64,000 nt of DNA from Paenirhodobacter ferrireducens (GCF_004022265.1 NZ_SAVB01000025.1:16461-80460), one strand, 5' to 3'; positions 48,278-59,243 are shown, counted from the first letter of the stretch. Translations and numbers: made by a program. The notes: generated by a model not told the origin, from the letters alone.

Positions 48278-49138
48278 TCAGCGCACCAGGACGACCGGCA
48301 CCTTGCACGAGCGCAGCATCGCGGCGGTGGTCGAGCCGATGATCAGACTGCGGATGCGGCTGTGACCATAAGCCCCCATCACCAGCAGATCAAAGGGCGC
48401 TTCCTCCACCAGATGTCCGAGCACGGTCTCCGGCTGCCCCGGCAGGATCGCGGTTTCCGCCACGACGCCTGCAGCCGACAGGAGCGAGCGGGCGCGTTGA
48501 AGCGCCGCGCGCGCCTCCGCCGTGGCGGTGCCGACCGTCACCAACTGCACGGCGAGCCCACGGAAGAGCGGGCTGCGGGCAATGAGCTCGACAGCCTTCA
48601 TCGAGGAGCCGCCACCGTCGATGCCGACCAGCACCCGGGCAATCGGCCGGAAGGCGCGCGCTGCCACGAACACCGGCACCTGGCTGCCGCGCACGATCCG
48701 TTCGAGGTTCGAGCCCAGGTGCCCCTTGGCGAAATCCGCCCCCTCTCCGCGCTTGCCGATCACGATCAGGCGGACATCCGTCTCGATGCCAGCCACCGTC
48801 TCGACCAGATCGCCCTGGCGCAGGCGGGTGGTGACATCGGCAATGCCGGCCTTGTCCAGCAGGGCGCGCGCATCCTCGAGGATGGCACGCCCCCGCGCCG
48901 CGATCAGCTTCGTGCGCCGGGCGTCGAGTTCGGCCAACTGCTCGAGCAGCGCCGTGCGGGCGCCAAGCGCGATGGTGCCGGAGCGGTCCTGCCCGTCGCT
49001 CGTCTCGCGCCGGCCGAGCACGTGGATCAGCTCGACCGGCGCGCCGGTCCGTGCCGCGATCCAGGCGGCATGGTCGCAGACGCTGGCGGAATAGAGCGAG
49101 CCGTCGACGAGAGCGACGATCTTTTGCATCTTGGTCAT
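48278..49138 (-). CDS. Universal stress protein, tandem UspA domains
   Basis: This 286-residue cytosolic protein has two UspA domains. The second has the ATP-binding pattern LVMGAYGHSRIRSLIIGSTTAAMLRSCKVPVVLVR; the first has a similar VIGKRGEGADFAKGHLGSNLERIVRGSQVPVFV. The first domain also carries VALVDGSLYS at its start. The start at 49138 lies 11 bases after the SulP gene, so the two are one operon. A stress or signalling role linked to the transporter is likely but undefined. Confidence 0.92.
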   Translation of the reverse strand: MTKMQKIVALVDGSLYSASVCDHAAWIAARTGAPVELIHVLGRRETSDGQDRSGTIALGARTALLEQLAELDARRTKLIAARGRAILEDARALLDKAGIADVTTRLRQGDLVETVAGIETDVRLIVIGKRGEGADFAKGHLGSNLERIVRGSQVPVFVAARAFRPIARVLVGIDGGGSSMKAVELIARSPLFRGLAVQLVTVGTATAEARAALQRARSLLSAAGVVAETAILPGQPETVLGHLVEEAPFDLLVMGAYGHSRIRSLIIGSTTAAMLRSCKVPVVLVR

Positions 49139-49149
49139 GGTCTCTCTCC

Positions 49150-50640
<1,491 letters not shown>

Positions 50641-50955
50641 ACGGTCTTTCCTGACCGGAGCGAGGGGGGCGCCGGTCTGCGCGGTCTGGGTCGTTCAGGT
50701 TGTCCGGCGGATCGGCGGCCGGAAGAGCCAGCCGGGGATCGCACCCGGCTCCATGTTCGCTGTGCCCCGGATAGCGGAAAAAAAGCGCGCGTCCAAGAGA
50801 CGGGACGCCCGGGAGGTCAATCCGGTGCCGCCGGGCAACGGTGCCCCCCGCAGCCCCTTGGCAGTCGCGCTCCCGGACAGACGCGCCGGACCGGCGTCGT
50901 TGATACCTCCGGACACTTGACCTAGTCTTTCAGCAAGCCTTCAGGATCCCGCGCC
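50641..50955. other. 315-base intergenic region between the SulP gene and tag locus
   Basis: This is a divergent gap with no gene that I can support. It should hold the SulP promoter on the left and a promoter for the small ORF and tag on the right. For the latter, TTGATA (50900-50905) and TAGTCT (50923-50928) are 17 bases apart, 28 bases before the ATG at 50956. No strong hairpin is present. Confidence 0.4.
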
Positions 50956-51069
50956 ATGCCCACCCGCACCCCCCGCGACCTCTTCGTCGAGAAGGAAGCC
51001 CCCCTGTTTTACGGGATCGACGTCCGGCGCACGGTCCCGGCGTTCGACAGCCCGGGGGCCGCGACATGA
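50956..51069 (+). CDS. 37-residue hypothetical ORF coupled to tag
   Basis: This short frame reads MPTRTPRDLFVEKEAPLF then YGIDVRRTVPAFDSPGAAT. It has no membrane helix or recognised motif. Its stop overlaps the tag start by 4 bases (ATGA), as real neighbours in this genome do, and a possible promoter lies upstream. It may be a leader peptide or a remnant of a larger gene. Only position supports it. Confidence 0.35.
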   Translation: MPTRTPRDLFVEKEAPLFYGIDVRRTVPAFDSPGAAT

Positions 51070-51683
51070 GCACGCCCCTGCCCGGCCCGGACGGACGCCC
51101 GCGCTGCGGCTGGTGTGCCGCAGCGCCCGAATTCATCGCCTATCATGACCAGGAATGGGGAGTCCCGGTCACCGAGGACATCGGGCTGTTCGAGAGCCTC
51201 TGTCTCGAAAGCTTCCAGTCGGGGCTGAGCTGGCGCACATTCCTGGCCAAGCGGGTAAACTTCCGCACCGCCTTCGCCGGGTTCGATTTCCGCAAGGTCG
51301 CGCACTTCGACGAGCGGGACGTGGCGCGGCTGCTGGCCGATGCCGGCATCGTGCGCCATCGCGGCAAGATCGAGGCGGTAATCAACAATGCCCGCTGCGC
51401 CTGCGATCTGGTCGAGACCGAGGGCTCGCTCGCGGCGTTCCTCTGGCGGTTCGAGCCGCAGGAGGAGCGCGCCGCGCCGCAAAGCCGCTCAACCTCCCCC
51501 GCCTCGGTGGCGCTCTCGACGGCCCTGCGCGAGCGCGGCTGGAAGTTCGTCGGGCCGACGACGGTCTATGCCTTCATGCAGGCGATGGGGCTGGTCAACG
51601 ACCATGTTGAAGGCTGTGTGATGCGGGAGAAGATCGAGCGGGCCCGCGCTGCGCTGGACCGCCCCACCCGGGGACCACGGTGA
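51066..51683 (+). CDS. tag: DNA-3-methyladenine glycosylase I
   Basis: This 205-residue base-excision enzyme removes 3-methyladenine from DNA. Family motifs are RCGWCAAAPEFIAYHDQEWGVPV at the N-terminus, with the first Zn ligands (Cys and His), LCLESFQSGLSWRTFLAKR, and FVGPTTVYAFMQAMGLVNDHVEGCV at the end with the remaining ligands. Length (about 190-205) is normal. It is followed by 255 bases without a convincing gene, part of which is unusually A-rich for this genome. Confidence 0.95.
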   Translation: MSTPLPGPDGRPRCGWCAAAPEFIAYHDQEWGVPVTEDIGLFESLCLESFQSGLSWRTFLAKRVNFRTAFAGFDFRKVAHFDERDVARLLADAGIVRHRGKIEAVINNARCACDLVETEGSLAAFLWRFEPQEERAAPQSRSTSPASVALSTALRERGWKFVGPTTVYAFMQAMGLVNDHVEGCVMREKIERARAALDRPTRGPR

Positions 51684-51938
51684 ATGACCGCGGCACGGCC
51701 GCAGTGGAACCCCCACCAGAAGCAAGATAACCGCTCATTTTCAAACGGCTACGGCGTAAAGCGGGCAAAACCTAAAGATCGCAAAATCAAGGACTTACGG
51801 CGACCGCTGTAAACGCCTCGGGCACTGTTTCAAGGCCGCCCCCCCTTGGAAGACGAGGCTGGCCGCCGCGCCGCCGTCCGCCGCCGCGGTCATGTTCGGG
51901 CGATTGTCGAACGGCAGGCCGCCCCCTATTCTGGGCGA

Positions 51939-52310
51939 ATGATTCCGCAGGCCGCCTCCTTGAGATCCGACCTCGCCGCGCGAGCCCTTCGCGCGGTCTT
52001 CGGTTTCATTCTCCTCCTCATCCTCTCCTGCGGGCTGGGCCCGGCGCCGCTTCAGGCTTCCGAAAGCCCCTTCTTCGCCGCCAAGGCCGCGCAATATGTC
52101 GCCCTGCCCGGCGAGCTTCGCTTCACGCGCCCCGGGAAGCCCCTTCACCCCGACCTGCCGGCACAGCCCCCGGGGGCCTCGGACACCGGCGCGCTGACGG
52201 CCCCCGCGGTCGCATGGCGTTTTGCCGACTGGACGCAGGACGCCTTCGACGTGCTGCCCGGGCGCCCCCCGGTGCGCCCCGCCTCGCAGGCACCTCCGCT
52301 GACCGCGTGA
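51939..52310 (+). CDS. Hypothetical membrane-anchored or exported protein, 123 residues
   Basis: The frame has a basic N-terminus (MIPQAASLRSDLAARALRA) and one hydrophobic segment (VFGFILLLILSCGLGPAPL). A Pro-rich extracytoplasmic part follows (QASESPFFAAKAAQYVALPG, ending PPVRPASQAPPLTA). The cysteine in the hydrophobic stretch could be a lipid-attachment site, but the lipobox is not clean. No family is recognised. It may be genuine because the frame is long with a coherent signal-like start. Confidence 0.45.
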   Translation: MIPQAASLRSDLAARALRAVFGFILLLILSCGLGPAPLQASESPFFAAKAAQYVALPGELRFTRPGKPLHPDLPAQPPGASDTGALTAPAVAWRFADWTQDAFDVLPGRPPVRPASQAPPLTA

Positions 52311-52419
52311 ACCACAGTCGAAACGTCTTCGCCAGGGCCCGCCCAAACGGCCCCGGGCGGAGGTCATGCGCCTGCGACCACGGTCCCGGGCGCGCGGTTC
52401 ATGCCATCACGGAAACACC

Positions 52420-52728
52420 ATGCGACATCACACCGGCCTTTCCGGCCAACCGTCTGCCACCCCCGGCTCAGCCCCCTCCGAAGCGGCCAGGCACGCCCCG
52501 CCGCCGTCAGGCGAACGCGGGGGAAGCCCCGGCAAAGCGGCCCCCACGCCGCGGACGATCTGCGCGGCATGCGGCAAGCCCGTTCCCGCAGGCGAGATCT
52601 ACTGCAGCTGTGGCGAACCCGTCCCGCGGAACCACCCATCCGAGAGGCGCACCGTCCTGCTGAGCTGGATCGCCACGGTCGGCGGCATGGCGGGCCTCCT
52701 CTGGCTCGCCGCGAATTACGCCCACTAG
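52420..52728 (+). CDS. Hypothetical zinc-ribbon membrane protein, 102 residues
   Basis: The Pro/Ser-rich first half is followed by a four-cysteine zinc-ribbon-like stretch (CAACGKPVPAGEIYCSCG) near residues 50-67 and a C-terminal membrane helix (LLSWIATVGGMAGLLWLAANYAH). A zinc ribbon plus one helix is a plausible small protein layout. The start is unsure; an in-frame ATG at 52366 is also possible. No family name can be given. It is the last ORF before the CRISPR-Cas locus. Confidence 0.45.
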   Translation: MRHHTGLSGQPSATPGSAPSEAARHAPPPSGERGGSPGKAAPTPRTICAACGKPVPAGEIYCSCGEPVPRNHPSERRTVLLSWIATVGGMAGLLWLAANYAH

Positions 52729-52854
52729 GGGCTGGAAGGACTGCCCCGGCCTGCCTTCGCCGGCCGGGGGAGCATGCCCGTAAAAGGGCATCCGTGATTA
52801 CGCCGCCCAGCAGTTCTCGTGGCATTTCGTTGCCCAGAGGGAGCCGGCCTTCGT

Positions 52855-52929
52855 GATGCAGAGCATCGAAAGCACTTGATTTTCAATTAGAATACGCACA
52901 AAAATTGTCACAGATATTATGGAATTCAA
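52855..52929 (+). promoter_or_regulatory. AT-rich upstream region of the cas operon
   Basis: The bases before cas3 are much richer in A+T than the surroundings, so a promoter is likely here. Candidate boxes include TTGATT at 52876 and TATTAT at 52915, but no well-spaced pair stands out. The inverted repeat GATGC-AGA-GCATC (52855-52867) at its left edge could be an operator. Confidence 0.35.
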
Positions 52930-55467
52930 ATGACGTCATTGGGCTTTTTGACAGATGGTCGCCCCGCTTGGGGTAAGTCCGCAGCCCATGGCGCAGAAAC
53001 TCATCATCTGGCGCATCATTCCGCGGACGTGGCGGCGGTGTTCCTTGCCCTGCTGGATCAACCTCATTGGCGCGCTCGCGCAGAGGCCGCGCTGGGGCGC
53101 GCACTTGCGGCAGATGAGATGCGCTGTCTTGGCGCCCTGGTCTTCCTGCACGACATCGGCAAGCTCGCCCCCGGATTTCAGGCCAAGGCTTGGCCCGAAG
53201 GGCATGGCCTCACGCTGCGCGGGCATCTGGAATGCGGCTGGCTCTGGGCCAATCTGCCGCGGCAGGATGCGCTGGCGGGCGCGATTGCGCATCTCGCGCG
53301 GTGGCCCGGAATGGGGGAATGGCTGGCAGCACTTTTCGCCCATCACGGGCGCCCTGTACAGAAACCCGGGAGCGGCAAGGCGAGCAAGGCGTTTCCGCTG
53401 CTGCCCGGGTATGATTGGCAGGCGGAGGAAACGGTTCTCGGCCGGGCACTGCTGGACTGGTTTCCCGAAATTGCCAAGGCCGCCCCACCTCCGCCGGCCC
53501 CGACCTTCCTGCATTTCTTTTGCGGCCTGCTCACGCTTGCCGACTGGGTCGGGTCGGATCGGCGCGCCTTTGCCTTCGAGGCGCAGTTCAGACCGGACTA
53601 CTGGCAAACCGCACAGGAGCGCGCAGAGGCACGGGTGGCGACGATCGAGCTTGGCACCAGTCCGCCGCTACGCGGTCCCGCGGGATGGGGGCTGATCTCG
53701 GATCACCCTGCGCCCCGCCCCGCCCAGCAGGCGCTCGGCGCGCTGCCGGCCGACGAACACCTGATCTTGCTCGAGGCGGAAACCGGCGCCGGAAAGACCG
53801 AAGCCGCGCTGTGGCGTTTCGCGGCGCTGCTCGAGGCGGGTGAAGTGGACGCGCTTTACTTCGCGGTTCCGACCCGCGCCGCCGCGCGGCAACTGCATGG
53901 CCGCATCACCCTTGCCCTGAGACGGATGTTCGAGGTCGCGCCGGAAGCCGTCCTAGCCATCCCGGGCCAGGCGGTGGCCGGGGATGCCGTTGGCACGCGC
54001 CTTCCCGATTTCGATGTCCTCTGGGATGACGGCGAAAAACGCCCGGCCCGTTGGGCAGCAGAGCATTCCGCCCGATACCTTGCAGCCCGCGTCGCAGTCG
54101 GCACCGTGGATCAGGTTGCGCTCGGCGGGCTGCAGGTCAAGTTCGCCCATCTGCGCGGCACGGCGCTGTCGCGCGCACTGCTGGTCATCGACGAGGTGCA
54201 TGCCTCGGATCCCTACATGACTGAGACGCAGGGGGCGGTGGTGCGCAGCCACCTGGCACTTGGCGGTCATGTCCTGCTGATGTCTGCCACGCTGGGCGCA
54301 GCGGCCCGGCGCAAGTGGAGAGGCGAGGCGCACGGCGATCTGGCGGCAGATGCTGCGCTGCCCTACCCGGCCGTCTGGACCTCGAAGGGCCTGCACCCGG
54401 TCGTCGCGGATCCGGGCGGCGCAAAGACCGTGCAGGTGACGGCGCATTCCGGCTGGTCCGGCGCCGAGGCCGCACGCCTTGCCATCGAGGCCGCCCGACA
54501 AGGCGCCCGCGTTCTGGTGATCCGGAACACAGTTGCCCGGGCACAGGAGACCTTCGCCGCCTGCCGGGAGAGCGTGCCAGAATTGCTGCTTTCGGTGAAC
54601 GAGATCCCGACCCTGCACCACAGCCGCTTCGCCGCCGAGGATCGGGCGCTTCTCGATGGCGCGGTCGAGCTGGCCATCGGCAAGGATAGTCCCCTTGGCG
54701 GGCGCATCGTCATCGGGACGCAGACGCTGGAACAGTCACTGGACCTCTGCGCGGATCTCCTGATCACCGACCTGTGCCCGATCGACGTGCTCTTGCAGCG
54801 GATCGGGCGCTTGCATCGCCACAAGCGGCCTCGCCCCGACGGCTTTGCCTCGGCCCGAGCCGTCATCCTGTGCCCGGAGGATGGGCTCGACCCGCTGACA
54901 CACAGGGCCGACAACGGGCTGGGCGCCTTCGAGAACGGCCCCAGCCTGTCGGGCGTTTACGTCGACGTGCCGGGGTTGGCGGCAACGCTCGATCAGATCA
55001 TCGAGCATCCGGTCTGGCAGATCCCCGCGATGAACCGCGCGCTCGTTGAGGCCGCTACCCACCCGGAGGCGCTGGACCAGGTTGCCGAAGCGCATGGCTG
55101 GCAGAGCTATCGCATGCGCGTCACCGGAAAGGCGCTCGCCGAGATGCAGACGGCCGGGCTTTGTGTGCTCGACCGCACGGTGCCGATGCTGATGCCGAAC
55201 GGGCGAGTGCGGTGTTTTCCCGATGACGAGAAAATCCGCACCCGTCTGGGCGAGGAAGGCGTGGTGCTGATGCTGCCGGACGGCACTGCGGGGGCCTTTG
55301 GCCGCCCCATCACTAGGCTGGCCTTGCCGGCACACTGGTCGCGCGGGCTGACGGGAGAGGAGACCACATCGGTCACGCCCGGCCTGCCCGTCAGGATCAC
55401 CATTTCCGACAGGTCATTCATTTACGGCCCGGACGGGCTGCAACAAGGAGGGGGAGATGACGCTTGA
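52930..55467 (+). CDS. cas3: CRISPR-associated nuclease-helicase Cas3 (type I-E)
   Basis: This 845-residue effector is recruited to the Cascade R-loop and degrades target DNA. The N-terminal HD nuclease carries HHLAHHSADVAAVF and LGALVFLHDIGKLAPGFQAK (HD near residue 76) plus ALFAHHGRPV. The helicase has Walker A LLEAETGAGKTEAALWR (about residue 290), the DEAD-type box LLVIDEVHASDPYMTE, motif III LLMSATLG and motif VI QRIGRLHRHKR. The single-chain HD-helicase order and the overlap with casA fit subtype I-E. It is the first gene of the operon; the stop overlaps casA by 11 bases. Confidence 0.96.
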   Translation: MTSLGFLTDGRPAWGKSAAHGAETHHLAHHSADVAAVFLALLDQPHWRARAEAALGRALAADEMRCLGALVFLHDIGKLAPGFQAKAWPEGHGLTLRGHLECGWLWANLPRQDALAGAIAHLARWPGMGEWLAALFAHHGRPVQKPGSGKASKAFPLLPGYDWQAEETVLGRALLDWFPEIAKAAPPPPAPTFLHFFCGLLTLADWVGSDRRAFAFEAQFRPDYWQTAQERAEARVATIELGTSPPLRGPAGWGLISDHPAPRPAQQALGALPADEHLILLEAETGAGKTEAALWRFAALLEAGEVDALYFAVPTRAAARQLHGRITLALRRMFEVAPEAVLAIPGQAVAGDAVGTRLPDFDVLWDDGEKRPARWAAEHSARYLAARVAVGTVDQVALGGLQVKFAHLRGTALSRALLVIDEVHASDPYMTETQGAVVRSHLALGGHVLLMSATLGAAARRKWRGEAHGDLAADAALPYPAVWTSKGLHPVVADPGGAKTVQVTAHSGWSGAEAARLAIEAARQGARVLVIRNTVARAQETFAACRESVPELLLSVNEIPTLHHSRFAAEDRALLDGAVELAIGKDSPLGGRIVIGTQTLEQSLDLCADLLITDLCPIDVLLQRIGRLHRHKRPRPDGFASARAVILCPEDGLDPLTHRADNGLGAFENGPSLSGVYVDVPGLAATLDQIIEHPVWQIPAMNRALVEAATHPEALDQVAEAHGWQSYRMRVTGKALAEMQTAGLCVLDRTVPMLMPNGRVRCFPDDEKIRTRLGEEGVVLMLPDGTAGAFGRPITRLALPAHWSRGLTGEETTSVTPGLPVRITISDRSFIYGPDGLQQGGGDDA

Positions 55468-56974
55468 TCTGCTGCAGGAGCCTCTGATCCAGACCGATGC
55501 GGGCTGGTGCAGCCTGCCCGAGCTGCTGGCCACAATGGCGCAGGGCGAGGTGCAAGCCTTTCCGGCGCTGCGCCCCCATCAGCGCCCGGCCTGGCACATG
55601 TTTCTGGTGCAGCTGTCCGTGATGGCGCTCGACGCTGCCGGGCGGCGCGACATTCCGAAAGACGCCGAAGGCTGGCGTACGGCACTGCGGTTGCTGACCC
55701 CAGACTTCCCGGAGGACGAGCCATGGCACCTGATCGGAGCCGACCGCAGCCGGCCGGCCTTTCTTCAGCCCCCCGATCCCGGCGGGTTGAAATGGTCTGC
55801 CGTCGCGACACCGGATGCGCTCGACATGCTGATCACCTCGCGCAATCACGATGTGAAGCGCGAGATCGCACATGAGGCTGCACCGCAGGACTGGATTTTC
55901 GCGCTGGTCAGCCTGCAGACCATGGAGGGGTTCGGCGGTGCCGGTAACTATGGCATCGCCCGGATGAATGGCGGCTCCTCCTCGCGCGTTCTGCTCGGGC
56001 TGGCGCCGACCCGCCCCGGAACAGCCGTGGTCGATCCTTCGGCGTGGTGGGCACGTGACGTCGCGCGCCTGCTTGAAACCCGCCATGGCGTCAGCGGCAA
56101 AACGCTGCTGTGGCAAACCCCCTGGCCCGATGGGCGGATGCTGGACCTTGCACAGCTCGACCCGCTGTTCATCGAGGTCTGCCGGCGGATCCGCCTCGTT
56201 GAACGGGATGGCACGATCGGCGCCGAGCGCAGCACCTCCAAGGCTGCGCGGATCGCCGGAAAAGAGGCCAAGGGGAACACGGGCGACCCCTGGGCGCCGG
56301 TTCACCTCGCCGAAGGCAAGAGCCTGACGCTCGGCGATCAGGACTGGACGCACGAGCTTCTGGTGCGCCTGCTGTTCAGCAAGACGCCGGAATGGGCCCC
56401 ACCACCGCTGACGGTCCTGCACGCCAGCGAGGCGACAGAGCCGATGCTTCTGGTGGCCGAGGCCTTTGCTCGGGGCAACTCCAAGACCGATGGTTTCAAG
56501 TCGCGCATCGTCCCGGTCCCTGTCGCGATGGTGAGCAAGCTTTTCGGAGCAGAGCCCGTCGCCGTGGCGGAGGAACTGCTCGAGGAGATCGCCTCGGTCG
56601 ATCTCGCATTGCGTAACGGGCTTGCGCTTGTGGCCGCGGGCGGGGATCGCGACAAGGTGGCAAAGCCGCACTACGCGCGAAGCCAACCAGCCCGAGCCTT
56701 GCTGCGGCGGCGGGCGGACGAGCTGTTCTTTCCCCAGCTCTGGGCGCGCATGGCCGTCACGACGGATGATGGCTTCGCACCGCTGCGCCGGGACTTTCTT
56801 GAAACCCTTTCCCGCATCGCAAGGGACGAATTCGCTCGTGCGCTTCCGGCGATCCCTTGCGCCACGCTGATGCGGCCCCGGGCCGAAGCCCGCGGCCGGC
56901 AGGCACTGGAGCGCGGATTGCGAAACGCGATGCGCAAGCTGACAGCAGAGGAGGACAGTCATGTCGACGCCTGA
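55457..56974 (+). CDS. casA: Type I-E Cascade large subunit Cse1 (CasA)
   Basis: This 505-residue large subunit of Cascade recognises the protospacer-adjacent motif and recruits Cas3. The length equals E. coli Cse1 (502). Family-like blocks include the N-terminal LDLLQEPLIQTDAGWCSLPELLA, LLTPDFPEDEPWHLIGADRSRPAFLQPP, and NHDVKREIAHEAAPQDWIFALVSLQTMEGFGGAGNYGIARMNGG. A C-terminal helical bundle follows. The call is secured by gene order. It overlaps casB by 14 bases. Confidence 0.94.
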   Translation: MTLDLLQEPLIQTDAGWCSLPELLATMAQGEVQAFPALRPHQRPAWHMFLVQLSVMALDAAGRRDIPKDAEGWRTALRLLTPDFPEDEPWHLIGADRSRPAFLQPPDPGGLKWSAVATPDALDMLITSRNHDVKREIAHEAAPQDWIFALVSLQTMEGFGGAGNYGIARMNGGSSSRVLLGLAPTRPGTAVVDPSAWWARDVARLLETRHGVSGKTLLWQTPWPDGRMLDLAQLDPLFIEVCRRIRLVERDGTIGAERSTSKAARIAGKEAKGNTGDPWAPVHLAEGKSLTLGDQDWTHELLVRLLFSKTPEWAPPPLTVLHASEATEPMLLVAEAFARGNSKTDGFKSRIVPVPVAMVSKLFGAEPVAVAEELLEEIASVDLALRNGLALVAAGGDRDKVAKPHYARSQPARALLRRRADELFFPQLWARMAVTTDDGFAPLRRDFLETLSRIARDEFARALPAIPCATLMRPRAEARGRQALERGLRNAMRKLTAEEDSHVDA

Positions 56975-57455
56975 CAGTGAAACCGGGCGCCGGGCGCTCG
57001 CCATCGCCGCGGCGCTGGCCGCGGCCGATCCGGGCGACAAGGCCGAAGCCCGGCGCATGGGGCCTGCGGGCGGAGCGCTGTTCTGGCGGCAGGTGTCCCG
57101 GCTGGCGATCCCGCAGGCGCAGGAACCCGCATGGCGGCTGTTCACCCGCCTCGTGGCCCTGATGACGCCCGCGAGCCGCGAGCGTTCGATCCATGACGAC
57201 AAGCGGCCTCTGGGCGCAGCATTGGCCGAGGCCGGGCTCAGCGAACAGCGTCTTGCCAGGTTAATCGCGGCCCGTGGGAGCGCGCGCGACGATACACTCG
57301 AACGCGCGATCCGGATGCTGGCCCGCAAGGTGCCCGGCGTCGACGTCACGGATCTCGCCAGCACAATTCTCTGGCCGGAGAACACCAGCCGCCTTGCCCG
57401 CTCCTATTACCAACAGATTGACCATTCGAAACCCGAGGAACCCCAAGATGACTGA
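56961..57455 (+). CDS. casB: Type I-E Cascade small subunit Cse2 (CasB)
   Basis: This 164-residue helical subunit is present as a dimer in Cascade and stabilises the displaced DNA strand. The FWRQVSRLAIPQAQEPAWRLFTRLVALM and AAEAGLSEQRLARLIAARG stretches correspond to the family pattern, and length is normal (about 160). The stop overlaps the cas7 start by 8 bases. Confidence 0.92.
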   Translation: MSTPDSETGRRALAIAAALAAADPGDKAEARRMGPAGGALFWRQVSRLAIPQAQEPAWRLFTRLVALMTPASRERSIHDDKRPLGAALAEAGLSEQRLARLIAARGSARDDTLERAIRMLARKVPGVDVTDLASTILWPENTSRLARSYYQQIDHSKPEEPQDD

Positions 57456-58584
57456 CCCGCGTTTCCTGCAAATCCACTTCCTGGCGCCCTATACCGCCGC
57501 CCTGCTGAACCGCGACGATTCCGGTCTGGCAAAGCGCCTCCCTTACGGCGGCAGCCTGCGCACCCGGGTCAGCTCGCAATGCCTGAAGCGCCACTGGCGT
57601 CTGGCCGACGACCCGCACAGCCTGCGTCGCATTGCTGGCGCGGACGAGGCCTATCGCTCGCGTGAGACAGTGGACCGCAAGGTCTTCGACGAATGGGCGG
57701 AAGGGCATGACGAAGCGGTGCTGAAGCCGATCCGCGAGGCGATGCTGACCGCCATCTACGGCGATAAGGGTACAGAGAAGAAATCAAGGCAGACCCTGCT
57801 TCTGGGCGCGGTCGAGGTGGCCTATCTCAAGGCCGAAGCACAGCGGCTGGTGGCCGAAGCGGCCGGCGACGCCAAACGCGCGGCCGAACTCGCGAAGGAG
57901 TGGCACAAGGCCCACAAGGCCAATCTGAAGGCCCTAAGCGAAGGCGCGAAGTTGCCCGGCGGCCTGACCGGAGCGCTCTTCGGGCGCATGGTCACCTCGG
58001 ACCCGAAGGCCAATATCGACGCACCCGTCCATGTCGCCCATGCCTTCACCGTGCATGCCGAGGAAGCCGAAAGCGATTACTTCATCGCCGCCGACGACCT
58101 CGCCCGCGACGAGGATACCGGCGCCGACACCATTCAGGAGACCGAGCTGACCTCGGGCCTCTTCTATGGCTATGTCGTGGTCGACCTGCCCGGCCTTCTC
58201 GACAATCTGGGGGGAGACGCGCGCCTGGCCGGAGATGTGCTGCACAACCTGCTCTATCTGATCGCCGAGGTTTCGCCCGGCGCCAAGCTCGGCTCGACGG
58301 CACCCTATTCCCGCGCAGCATTCATGCTGGTCGAGGCCGGCGACCGTCAGCCCCGCTCGCTCGCCGAGGCCTTCCGCACGGCTTGCCCCGCGAATACCTC
58401 TGTCGCCGTGGGCAAGCTCGCCGATCATCTGGCCGCATTGGACGCCGCCTATGCCACCGGCGAGACCCGGCGCGTGATGTCGCTGACCAATGCCGAGATC
58501 CCCGGAGCGGGGCGCGGCACGCTCGCCGATCTGGCGACCTTCGCCAAGGGCTTGCCCGAGCTGCTGACCGGGCCTGCGGCATGA
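57448..58584 (+). CDS. cas7e: Type I-E Cascade backbone Cas7e (CasC/Cse4)
   Basis: This 378-residue RRM-fold protein forms the six-subunit backbone that coats the crRNA spacer. The N-terminus FLQIHFLAPYTAALLNRDDSGLAKRLPYGGSLRTRVSSQCLKRHWR is diagnostic, as is the later AHAFTVHAEEAESDYFIAADDL with its thumb region. The C-terminal TAPYSRAAFMLVEAG fits too. The start at 57448 (MTDPRFLQ) lies inside the end of casB. Overlap with cas5 is ATGA. Confidence 0.96.
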   Translation: MTDPRFLQIHFLAPYTAALLNRDDSGLAKRLPYGGSLRTRVSSQCLKRHWRLADDPHSLRRIAGADEAYRSRETVDRKVFDEWAEGHDEAVLKPIREAMLTAIYGDKGTEKKSRQTLLLGAVEVAYLKAEAQRLVAEAAGDAKRAAELAKEWHKAHKANLKALSEGAKLPGGLTGALFGRMVTSDPKANIDAPVHVAHAFTVHAEEAESDYFIAADDLARDEDTGADTIQETELTSGLFYGYVVVDLPGLLDNLGGDARLAGDVLHNLLYLIAEVSPGAKLGSTAPYSRAAFMLVEAGDRQPRSLAEAFRTACPANTSVAVGKLADHLAALDAAYATGETRRVMSLTNAEIPGAGRGTLADLATFAKGLPELLTGPAA

Positions 58585-59243
58585 CAGAGCGCTGGCTGCA
58601 CCTGCACCTCAGAGCACCGCTGATGTCTTTCGGCGGTGTGGCGATCGACCATGTCGGCCCGACCCGCGATTTTCCGTCCGCCTCGGCGCTCACCGGGCTG
58701 CTGGCGAATGCGCTTGGCTGGCGACGTGAAGAAGGCGCCCGGCATCAGGCGCTGCAGGACCGCCTTGTTTTCGGCGCCCTGATCGCGGCCCAGGGACGGC
58801 TGCTGACCGACAGCCAGAATGCCAAGCTCGAGGCGAATGATCGGGGCTGGACAACCTGGGGGCGCCCTGACGAACGTGCGGGCGCCACCTATGACAGCCC
58901 GCATCGCCGTCGGCGCGAGTATCTGGCCGATCACGACTGCCACGTTGTCCTGCAGCTACGGCCCGACGACGCCCCCGATCTCGATGCGGTGGCCGAGGCG
59001 CTGGAACGCCCTGCCCGACCACTCTTCATCGGTCGCAAACCCTGCCTGCCCTCTGCCCCGCTTTTTGCCGGCTGGATCGAAGGTGAGGACGCCCATGCCG
59101 CGCTCCTCGCTCTCGGTGTTCCGGGACGGGCGCTATGGCCGATCTCTGGCGCAGGAACCGCCAGCGACCTCGCTGATCTGCGCAATTGGGTCAGCGGCCT
59201 GCATGGCGGCAGCCGCCAGGTTTGCGAAGGGGTTTTGCCATGA
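58581..59243 (+). CDS. cas5e: Type I-E Cascade subunit Cas5e (CasD)
   Basis: This 220-residue subunit binds the 5' handle of the crRNA. The family N-terminus LHLRAPLMSFGGVAIDHVGPTRDFPSASALTGLLANALGWRRE is clear, and GRKPCLPSAPLFAGWI near the C-terminus is the usual Cas5 block. Length matches the family (about 220-225). It overlaps cas7 and cas6 by 4 bases each (ATGA). Confidence 0.95.
   Translation: MTERWLHLHLRAPLMSFGGVAIDHVGPTRDFPSASALTGLLANALGWRREEGARHQALQDRLVFGALIAAQGRLLTDSQNAKLEANDRGWTTWGRPDERAGATYDSPHRRRREYLADHDCHVVLQLRPDDAPDLDAVAEALERPARPLFIGRKPCLPSAPLFAGWIEGEDAHAALLALGVPGRALWPISGAGTASDLADLRNWVSGLHGGSRQVCEGVLP

Noticed and set aside
51684..51812. A 42-residue basic ORF directly after the tag stop
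   Set aside because: Its codons (TTA, AAA, TCA, CCT) are unlike the genes of this genome, it lacks a ribosome site, and it matches no family. I treat it as chance.
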